Assembly: GCA_045106935.1 (NCBI GenBank)
Contig: JBGCFN010000007.1
Coordinates: 1 to 11,369, forward strand
DNA: 11,369 nucleotides
Source of the DNA: UBA1858 sp045106935
GTDB taxonomy: Bacteria > Pseudomonadota > Gammaproteobacteria > UBA4575
Direction: 5' to 3'
Both the position numbers and the translations under genes were made by a program. The notes under the pieces were generated by a model. That model worked only from the letters and a program-made list of their open reading frames with translations, made no database searches and was not told the DNA's origin. The number at the start of each line of letters is the position of its first letter. The stretch's first letter is position 1. This document shows positions 6,489-11,369 of this stretch, piece after piece.

Positions 6489-6719
6489 ATGGCAGATTTT
6501 GATCAAGAATTAGATGCGTGTGGGTTAAATTGTCCTTTACCTATTTTGCGTGCAAAGAAATCACTTTCAAGCTTAGAGAGTGGTCAAGTGTTACGTATTA
6601 TCGCAACTGATCCAGGTTCAGTGAAAGATTTTGAAGCGTTTGCTAAGCAAACAGGAAATGAGTTGCTTGAGTCTAGTGAAGACGGTGGCAAGTTCCATTT
6701 CTTAGTGAAAAAGAAGTAA
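6489..6719 (+). CDS. tusA: TusA-family sulfur carrier protein
   Basis: A 76-residue protein of the SirA/TusA fold, with the defining CPxP motif in ACGLNCPLPIL (Cys15-Pro-Leu-Pro18) and a second Cys at 11. The DPGSVKDFEAFAKQTGNELL region (about 41-60) is the usual second helix. TusA proteins accept persulfide sulfur on the CPxP cysteine and pass it on, in tRNA thiolation in E. coli and in cytoplasmic sulfur oxidation in sulfur oxidisers. There is no tusBCD, dsr or rhodanese neighbour to decide between these, though soxYZ and the YeeE/YedE gene favour a sulfur-oxidising setting. A strong ribosome site CGGAGG (6475-6480) sits 8 nt before the ATG. Codon style matches the neighbours. Confidence 0.9.
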   Translation: MADFDQELDACGLNCPLPILRAKKSLSSLESGQVLRIIATDPGSVKDFEAFAKQTGNELLESSEDGGKFHFLVKKK

Positions 6720-6886
6720 TAATCCACCAATCGTTATTGGAAGGGCAGGACAGGCAATCCGTATATTATCTTACGGATATTCTCTTTAGGGACCTAATTG
6801 GTTGTTAAGGCGTCAAGAGCGTGTATTATTGCACGCTTTGCTTGGTTTAAGACGCAGCGGCAAAAGTCCGTATGTGATGAAAATAG
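6720..6886 (+). other. tusA-ilvH spacer with two hairpins and a Leu-rich short frame
   Basis: Hairpin one: ATCCGTA (6757-6763) with TACGGAT (6772-6778), followed by a weak T-rich stretch; it could be a poor tusA terminator. Hairpin two: 6816-6824 with 6831-6839 (9 bp including two G-U pairs) around ATTATT, enclosed by GCGTC (6810-6814)/GACGC (6851-6855). TCCGTA recurs at 6867-6872 and could compete for the TACGGA arm. A frame from TTG at 6802 to TGA at 6919-6921 (39 codons, AGGGA 9 nt upstream) has the run LLHALLGL and overlaps the ilvH start by 35 nt. It may be an ilv leader or chance. No ilvI/ilvB sequence is recognisable here. Confidence 0.35.
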
Positions 6887-7378
6887 ATGCGCCATATAAT
6901 CTCAATCTTATTAGAAAATGAAGCGGGGGCCCTGTCACGTGTGTCAGGACTATTTTCTGCGCGTGCCTATAATATTGCGTCGCTAACTGTCGCGCCTACA
7001 GATGATCCCACTATCTCCCGTATCACCGTAGTGGCTCACGGCGAAGATGCTGTGGTACAGCAAATTATTAAACAGCTGAATAAATTGGTCGATGTGATCA
7101 ATTTGATGGATCTGACAGAGAATGAACATTTTGAACGTGAGATTATGTTGGTGAAGATTGAGCCCAAAGGTGCGCAACTCGACCAACTTGATGTCGCCAT
7201 TCAAGAGCTTGCAGCACGCAAGTTAGAAGAACACGAAAACATTATTACTTTGGAAATTACCAATATAGGGTTAAAGCTCAACGAAGCGATTGAAAAGTTA
7301 AAACCTTATAATGTCATTGAGGTCGTGCGTTCAGGCGCCGTAGGTATTGGCAGTGGTGATTCTCTTTTACAAATTTAA
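6887..7378 (+). CDS. ilvH: Acetolactate synthase small (regulatory) subunit IlvH
   Basis: A 163-residue protein, the same length as E. coli IlvH. The N-terminal ACT domain (about 3-75) contains the LLENEAGALSRVSGLF segment and NIASLTVAPTDDP. Residues linked to valine feedback in IlvH (N11, G14, S17, N29, A36) are all kept, so valine sensitivity is expected. The C-terminal domain starts around EREIMLVKI (90-98) and ends in EVVRSGAVGIGSGD. It activates and regulates the catalytic subunit, which makes acetolactate or acetohydroxybutyrate from pyruvate. An in-frame stop immediately precedes the ATG (TAG at 6884-6886), so the start is certain, yet there is no clear Shine-Dalgarno site. The catalytic-subunit gene usually found directly upstream is absent. 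ilvC follows after 42 nt. Confidence 0.95.
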   Translation: MRHIISILLENEAGALSRVSGLFSARAYNIASLTVAPTDDPTISRITVVAHGEDAVVQQIIKQLNKLVDVINLMDLTENEHFEREIMLVKIEPKGAQLDQLDVAIQELAARKLEEHENIITLEITNIGLKLNEAIEKLKPYNVIEVVRSGAVGIGSGDSLLQI

Positions 7379-7420
7379 TAGTCAAATACACGATAAGAAT
7401 AGTCTAGCTAGGAGTTATGC

Positions 7421-8437
7421 ATGAACGTTTATTACGATAAAGACGCAGATCTTTCACTCATCCAGGGTAAGAAAGTAGCCATACTTGGTTATGGTTCCCA
7501 AGGCCACGCACACGCAAACAATTTAAAAGAGTCTGGTGTGTCTGTTGTTGTTGGTTTACGTCCAAACTCTCAGTCAGCAGCGAAAGCGAAATCTGCTGGA
7601 CTAGAAGTTATGTCTATCGAAGATGCCGTGGCAAATTCTGATGTCGTCATGATCTTAGCACCCGATGAGCATCAAGCAGCTTTGTATAGAGATCAAATTG
7701 CGCCAAACATAAAGAAAGGGGCAACCATTGCATTTGCTCATGGATTTAATGTTCATTTTGAGCAGATTGAGCCAAGAGAAGATTTAGATGTCATTATGAT
7801 TGCGCCGAAAGGCCCAGGGCATTTAGTACGTTCTACTTATAAAGAAGGCGGCGGCGTTCCAACTTTGATTGCAGTTTTCCAAGATGCTTCAGGATCAGCG
7901 CAACAAACAGCCATGTCTTATGCTTCAGCTAATGGCGGGGGTCGTGCAGGAATTATCGAAACCACGTTCCAAGAAGAAACGGAAACTGATTTATTCGGTG
8001 AGCAAGCAGTATTGTGTGGTGGTGCAACAGCATTAGTACAGGCCGGCTTTGAAACATTAACAGAAGCAGGATACGCCCCAGAAATGGCTTACTTTGAATG
8101 TTTGCATGAACTTAAATTGATTGTTGATTTAATGTATCAAGGCGGTATTGCAAATATGCGTTACTCAATTTCAAATACAGCTGAATATGGTGATTTAACA
8201 CGTGGACCACGTGTTGTGACTGATGAAACTAAAGCTGAGATGAAGAAAATCTTAAGTGAAATTCAGTCTGGTAAATTTGCACGCGAATTCATTCTTGAAA
8301 ACCAAGCCGGTGCAGCGACATTAAAAGCAATGCGTCGACAAGGTCGTGAACATCCAATTGAAGAAGTGGGCGAAAAGCTACGAAGCATGATGCCTTGGAT
8401 TAAAGAAAACCAATTGGTTGATAAATCTAAAAACTAA
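7421..8437 (+). CDS. ilvC: Ketol-acid reductoisomerase, class I
   Basis: The 338-residue product is the size of short class I enzymes. The Rossmann motif GYGSQGHAHANN is at 23-34; the loop after the second strand carries R47, S50 and S52, a pattern that goes with NADPH preference. Active-site residues fall at the family's standard positions: H107, K130, D190 and E194 (metal ligands), E226, E230 and S251. It converts acetolactate to 2,3-dihydroxyisovalerate and acetohydroxybutyrate to the isoleucine intermediate, in the cytoplasm. AGGAG (7410-7414) lies 6 nt before the ATG. It is the second gene of an apparent ilvH-ilvC operon and is followed 43 nt later by the Psd-like gene. Nothing looks degraded. 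Confidence 0.98.
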   Translation: MNVYYDKDADLSLIQGKKVAILGYGSQGHAHANNLKESGVSVVVGLRPNSQSAAKAKSAGLEVMSIEDAVANSDVVMILAPDEHQAALYRDQIAPNIKKGATIAFAHGFNVHFEQIEPREDLDVIMIAPKGPGHLVRSTYKEGGGVPTLIAVFQDASGSAQQTAMSYASANGGGRAGIIETTFQEETETDLFGEQAVLCGGATALVQAGFETLTEAGYAPEMAYFECLHELKLIVDLMYQGGIANMRYSISNTAEYGDLTRGPRVVTDETKAEMKKILSEIQSGKFAREFILENQAGAATLKAMRRQGREHPIEEVGEKLRSMMPWIKENQLVDKSKN

Positions 8438-8480
8438 TCGATTCTAGTTTTAGGCTCAGCAGGAAACCACTAATAGCGAT

Positions 8481-9080
8481 ATGCTCCCAGTCGCTAAAGA
8501 GCTGCAAAGTACTTTTATATTCGGCACGCTGATATTAATCGGCGTGCAGTTTGTTTTTGGACCTCCCACAGTATTGCTATGGATACCATGGCTTATATTT
8601 TGTTTTTTTATACGCGATTTCCATCGCGATATTCCACCTATTCCGCTTGCTAGTATAAGTCCTGTCGATGGGATCGTGACCTCTATTGAGCATGTACAAA
8701 ACCCATTTATAGATCAAGCGAGTTGCCGGTATACCATTCAGCAATCACGCTTGGGCGAGTTTAATCTGCATAGTCCTATCGAAGGTAAAGTAGAACAGTT
8801 ATGGGTAACTGAACCTGAGTCAGAAAATAAAGCATTGGTATTTTGGGTGCGAACAGATGAAGAAGATGATGTGGTTGTGCATGTCGAGTTAGAAACGGCA
8901 TTTCAGCATGCGAGTACCACTTTGCATCCAGGAGAGCGCGTTGGTCAGGGGCGTCGTTGTGGATTTGTGGCGGTGGGGTGTAAAGTGCAGGTATATTTGC
9001 CAAAAAACATTAAGCAAATTGCGGTCGAGGGCGATACAGTCACCGCTGGGAAAAACATTTTGAGTGAATTTATTCATTAA
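8481..9080 (+). CDS. Phosphatidylserine decarboxylase-like protein lacking the usual active-site motifs
   Basis: A 199-residue protein. Two hydrophobic segments (about 11-44) and FFIRDFHRDIPP (42-53), then SPVDGIV (60-66), match the short (archaeal-type) Psd layout, as does the end GRRCGFVAVGCKVQVYLP (157-174), equivalent to the family's 'GxRFGxIxFGSRVDxYLP'. At the Gly-Ser self-cleavage site, whose Ser becomes the pyruvoyl group, this protein has Gly166-Cys167. The catalytic 'DVHVNR' segment before 'xPIxGKV' is also missing: the aligned stretch is RLGEFNLHSPIEGKV (90-104). The fold is recognisable but normal decarboxylation is doubtful. It lies between ilvC and pssA (23 nt before pssA), where proteobacterial clusters carry psd. 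ATG 8481 is the only start after the in-frame TAG at 8451; the nearest AGGA is about 16 nt away. Confidence 0.7.
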   Translation: MLPVAKELQSTFIFGTLILIGVQFVFGPPTVLLWIPWLIFCFFIRDFHRDIPPIPLASISPVDGIVTSIEHVQNPFIDQASCRYTIQQSRLGEFNLHSPIEGKVEQLWVTEPESENKALVFWVRTDEEDDVVVHVELETAFQHASTTLHPGERVGQGRRCGFVAVGCKVQVYLPKNIKQIAVEGDTVTAGKNILSEFIH

Positions 9081-9103
9081 GATTTATCTATTACACTGAC
9101 GCA

Positions 9104-9880
9104 ATGACAGAGCCAACCAAATCAAGAAAGGGTATTTACCTGCTACCAAACCTGTTAACCACAGGTGCGCTGTTTGCTGGGTTTTATGCCATCGTGTCTG
9201 CAAATCTTGATAGATTTGAACAAGCCGCAGTGGCAGTATTTATTGCGATGGTATTAGATGGGTTAGATGGCCGAGTAGCTAGGTTGACCAACACGGAAAG
9301 TAGTTTTGGTAAAGAATACGACAGTCTCTCTGACATGGTGTCCTTTGGCTTGGCGCCCGCATTGGTGATGTTTGAGTGGTCTCTCCAGCATGTTATCTAT
9401 GAAGGATGGTTGCTACAAAAGCTAGGATGGCTTGCCGCATTCTTTTATACCGCGTCAGGCGCGCTTCGTTTAGCCAGATTCAATTCACGCTCTGCTGATC
9501 AAGATAAGCGATATTTTCAGGGGCTGCCGAGTCCAGCGGCGGCGGGTGTGATGTTGGGTTTTGTTTGGGCATGCCACGATTTGAAATATACGGGTGCTGA
9601 TTTATGGTTCTTCGCCTTTGGGCTGACATTGCTCTCAGGTGGGTTGATGGTGAGTAACTTTAGTTACTACAGCTTCAAAGAATTTGATGTCAGAAATAAA
9701 ATTCCATTTATTGCCTTATTGGCTATCGTCGGTGTGTTTATTCTTGCGTCAATTGATCCGCCTAAACTAATGTTTGCAGTTTTCTTGGTCTATGCCTTAT
9801 CTGGGCCGGTGACAAATGTTGTACGTTCATTTCGAAAACGCGCTCGTTTGGCGAATAATCGAGAAAAGACGACTAAATAA
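9104..9880 (+). CDS. pssA: CDP-diacylglycerol-serine O-phosphatidyltransferase
   Basis: A 258-residue integral membrane enzyme with the complete CDP-alcohol phosphatidyltransferase signature D-G-x2-A-R-x8-G-x3-D-x3-D at 55-77 (D55, G56, A59, R60, G69, D73, D77), plus D52 just before. The N-terminal KGIYLLPNLLTTGALFAGFYAI is typical of the type II (Bacillus-like) PssA. About seven hydrophobic segments follow, and a basic tail (RSFRKRARLANNREK) closes the protein. It makes phosphatidylserine from CDP-diacylglycerol and L-serine at the inner membrane, the first step to phosphatidylethanolamine. It is 23 nt after the Psd-like gene and probably co-transcribed. No strong ribosome site is seen before the ATG, which fits coupling. 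The leucine leader promoter begins 4 nt after its stop. Confidence 0.95.
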   Translation: MTEPTKSRKGIYLLPNLLTTGALFAGFYAIVSANLDRFEQAAVAVFIAMVLDGLDGRVARLTNTESSFGKEYDSLSDMVSFGLAPALVMFEWSLQHVIYEGWLLQKLGWLAAFFYTASGALRLARFNSRSADQDKRYFQGLPSPAAAGVMLGFVWACHDLKYTGADLWFFAFGLTLLSGGLMVSNFSYYSFKEFDVRNKIPFIALLAIVGVFILASIDPPKLMFAVFLVYALSGPVTNVVRSFRKRARLANNREKTTK

Positions 9881-9883
9881 GCA

Positions 9884-9913
9884 TTGCAAAATCAGAATCG
9901 ACTCAGATATAGT
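9884..9913 (+). promoter_or_regulatory. Putative promoter for the leuA leader transcript
   Basis: TTGCAA (9884-9889) and TATAGT (9908-9913) are 18 bp apart; GATATA (9906-9911) with a 16-bp spacer is an alternative -10. Initiation would be near 9918-9921, at or just before the leader ATG. leuA could thus be transcribed apart from the ilvHC-pssA operon. Confidence 0.5.
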
Positions 9914-9920
9914 AGTCGCT

Positions 9921-10019
9921 ATGCAAAATCACATAAATAATATCCAGACTCAATCTCATGCAGGCAAGCAATTGTCAGCGTGGACGTCTGTTTTTGCATT
10001 ACTCCTCCTGCCGCGCTAG
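9921..10019 (+). CDS. leuL: leuA leader peptide with four consecutive leucine codons
   Basis: A 32-codon frame from ATG 9921 to TAG 10017-10019, ending FALLLLPR. The four Leu codons (TTA CTC CTC CTG, 9999-10010) are consecutive and close to the stop, directly upstream of leuA. This is the standard design of a ribosome-mediated leucine attenuator: the ribosome stalls at these codons when charged tRNA-Leu is scarce and changes RNA pairing downstream. There is no ribosome site before the ATG, and the promoter would start RNA almost at it, so translation may be leaderless. A TTG at 9972, with AGG 7 nt upstream, would give a 15-residue peptide with the same Leu run. The identity as a leader peptide is inferred from composition and position. 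Confidence 0.8.
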   Translation: MQNHINNIQTQSHAGKQLSAWTSVFALLLLPR

Positions 10020-10079
10020 CGGCGATAGATCCCTGGCGAGGGTAAACGTATTCCAAACATCATATTTTTTTTATTTACC
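10001..10079 (+). promoter_or_regulatory. Candidate leucine attenuator RNA region
   Basis: Mutually exclusive pairings are visible. The Leu-codon stretch CCTGCC (10007-10012) can pair with GGC-G-AGG (10035-10041, bulged G). Alternatively GCCGC (10010-10014) pairs with GCGGC (10019-10023) around a four-base loop covering most of the stop codon, and CCCT (10031-10034) pairs with AGGG (10039-10042). AGGGTAAA (10039-10046) can also pair with TTTACCTT (10074-10081) across a run of eight T (10065-10072). No GC-rich stem directly precedes the T-run, so the terminator form is unclear. Confidence 0.45.
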
Positions 10080-10144
10080 TTATAATTGCGTGGATACGCA
10101 GAAATCGCTAGGTATGGCGGTGATTCAATGTCGGAGTAGTAGAA

Positions 10145-11369
10145 ATGGATAGCAGTGAAAAATTAATTATATTTGATACCACTTTGCGTGATGGTGAGCA
10201 AAGTCCTGGTGCGTCGATGACCAAAGACGAGAAGCTTCATATCGCGAAATCGCTAGAGCGAATGAAAGTGGATATTATTGAGGCAGGTTTTCCCATCGCC
10301 AGTCCGGGAGACTTTGATTCAGTCAAAGCGGTGGCTGCCGCGGTCACAGAAAGTACAGTATGTGGATTAGCACGTGCGCTTGATCGTGATATTGACCGTG
10401 CGGGTGAAGCATTAAAACCTGCTAAGTCTAGCCGCATTCACACATTCATTGCGACATCGCCCATTCATATGGAGCGTAAGTTACGGATGAAGCCTGATGA
10501 CGTAATCGAGCAAGCCATCGCTGCCGTGAAGCGTGCAGGTAAATACACAGATAACATTGAATTTTCTCCTGAAGATGCAGGCAGATCTGAATTAGATTTT
10601 TTATGTCGCATTATTGAGAAAGTGATTGATGCCGGTGCGAGAACAATTAATATTCCTGACACGGTGGGATACAACATTCCTCATCAATTTGGAGAGTTGG
10701 TCGGAAACTTAATTAACAATATTCCTAATTCAGATAAAGCGGTGTTTTCTGTGCATTGCCATAATGATTTAGGCTTGGCTGTGTCGAATTCACTTTCAGC
10801 AGTATTAAATGGTGCACGTCAGGTGGAATGTACGATTAATGGCTTGGGTGAGCGCGCAGGTAATGCATCGCTAGAAGAAGTAGTGATGACTGTACGCACT
10901 CGGCAAGATGTTTTCCCATGTGACACTAGCTTGGATACCACGCAAATTGTGTCAACGTCACGTCTGGTGTCGACAGTCACTGGCTTTCCTGTGCAACCGA
11001 ATAAAGCAATTGTGGGTGCCAATGCATTTGCACATGAATCAGGGATACATCAAGACGGTGTCTTAAAAGCACGTGAGACCTATGAAATCATGCGTGCTGA
11101 AGATGTGGGTTGGACAGAGAACCGCATGGTATTAGGTAAACACTCAGGAAGAAATGCATTCCGTTCACGACTAAAAGAATTAGGAATGGATTTTGAGTCA
11201 GATGAAGATCTAAATCGTGCATTTGCTGCATTTAAAGATCTTGCTGATAAAAAACATGAAATCTTTGATGAAGATTTATTTGCATTAGTAGCAGATGATG
11301 ATAGTCATTTAGAAGAGAAGTTTAAGTTGGTCTCTTTACGTGTGTGTTCAGATACAAACAAAGTCCCTG
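10145..11369 (+). CDS. leuA: 2-isopropylmalate synthase LeuA (3' end outside window)
   Basis: The frame runs from ATG 10145 (GGAG at 10133-10136, 8 nt before) to the right edge without a stop, giving 408 residues of a family usually about 510-525 long. The DTTLRDGEQSPG motif is at 11-22; metal ligands D16, H204, H206 (in HCHNDLG) and N240 (in GLGERAGNA) sit at the positions known from Neisseria LeuA. HESGIHQDG and the LGKHSGRNAF segment, typical of the subdomain linker, are present. The C-terminal leucine-binding LeuA_dimer domain is only just beginning at the edge. The enzyme condenses acetyl-CoA with 2-ketoisovalerate, the committed leucine step. It is preceded by a leucine leader peptide and attenuator-like region and lies downstream of pssA. 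Confidence 0.97.
   Translation, partial: MDSSEKLIIFDTTLRDGEQSPGASMTKDEKLHIAKSLERMKVDIIEAGFPIASPGDFDSVKAVAAAVTESTVCGLARALDRDIDRAGEALKPAKSSRIHTFIATSPIHMERKLRMKPDDVIEQAIAAVKRAGKYTDNIEFSPEDAGRSELDFLCRIIEKVIDAGARTINIPDTVGYNIPHQFGELVGNLINNIPNSDKAVFSVHCHNDLGLAVSNSLSAVLNGARQVECTINGLGERAGNASLEEVVMTVRTRQDVFPCDTSLDTTQIVSTSRLVSTVTGFPVQPNKAIVGANAFAHESGIHQDGVLKARETYEIMRAEDVGWTENRMVLGKHSGRNAFRSRLKELGMDFESDEDLNRAFAAFKDLADKKHEIFDEDLFALVADDDSHLEEKFKLVSLRVCSDTNKVP

Noticed and set aside
6757..6789. ATCCGTA/TACGGAT hairpin as the definite terminator of tusA
   Set aside because: The stem is only 7 bp and AT-rich, and the following stretch is a broken T-tract, so it is mentioned as a structure and not called as a terminator.
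8776..9077. Two minus-strand frames opposite the Psd-like gene
   Set aside because: Both are antisense shadows with no recognisable domain; the plus-strand frame shows clear Psd-family blocks.
10065..10072. Run of eight T read as a standard intrinsic terminator
   Set aside because: No GC-rich stem immediately precedes it; the nearest 4-bp stem ends about 22 nt earlier, so I kept it only as part of the attenuator region.
9958..10152. Plus-strand 64-codon frame running from the leucine leader towards leuA
   Set aside because: It overlaps the Leu-run leader in another frame, crosses the structured region, and has no ribosome site or recognisable content.
1..11369. Mobile element, CRISPR array, toxin-antitoxin or phage signal
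   Set aside because: I found no transposase, integrase, regular direct repeats or att-like duplication of the tRNA 3' end; gene content and order look chromosomal.

Overview
The window looks like a chromosomal segment of a moderately AT-rich, probably marine or aquatic, sulfur-metabolising gammaproteobacterium. Supporting this are a tRNA-Lys and an IlvH close to the enterobacterial forms, a full-length BepA-type periplasmic protease, a DUF2937 membrane protein, a VPLPA/PEP-CTERM-type sorted protein, and three separate sulfur-handling units (a YeeE/YedE transporter, SoxYZ and TusA). No species is named because no single gene is diagnostic.

Layout. Positions 2-469 hold the C-terminal part of a YeeE/YedE sulfur-compound transporter. 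Positions 499-703 hold a promoter, a leader with two hairpins (one resembles a tRNA acceptor minihelix ending in TCCA) and tRNA-Lys(TTT). Positions 916-3766 (+) encode a DUF2937 membrane protein, a multi-pass membrane protein made of three tandem VanZ modules, and a secreted protein with a VPxPA C-terminal sorting signal. Positions 3771-6106 (-) encode, in transcription order, a BepA-like M48/TPR protease, SoxY and SoxZ; soxZ converges on the sorted-protein gene with only 4 bp between them. A 382-bp divergent intergenic region separates bepA from tusA (6489-6719, +). From 6887 onward lies a conserved biosynthetic block on the + strand: ilvH, ilvC, a phosphatidylserine-decarboxylase-like gene, pssA, a leucine leader peptide, and leuA, which runs off the right edge.

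How the genes work together. IlvH (regulatory subunit) and IlvC act in the common branched-chain pathway, and LeuA commits 2-ketoisovalerate to leucine. PssA makes phosphatidylserine, and the gene before it would be expected to decarboxylate it. The ilvH-ilvC-psd-pssA-leuA order is a familiar proteobacterial arrangement, but here the catalytic acetolactate synthase gene normally found before ilvH is absent and tusA stands upstream instead. leuA has its own promoter and a leader ORF with four consecutive Leu codons, a classic amino-acid attenuation design. SoxY/SoxZ carry sulfur on the SoxY C-terminal cysteine in the periplasm, TusA carries sulfur in the cytoplasm, and the YeeE/YedE protein probably imports a sulfur compound.

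Most unusual points: the Psd-like protein has Gly-Cys where the pyruvoyl-forming Gly-Ser should be and lacks the Asp/His catalytic motif; the VanZ protein is an exact three-fold repeat of the VanZ signature; SoxY ends GGCA rather than GGCGG; a tRNA-like minihelix precedes tRNA-Lys; and the ilvH upstream region holds a leucine-rich short frame. I saw no mobile elements, CRISPR arrays, defence genes or phage genes. None of this amounts to a demonstrably new multi-gene system.
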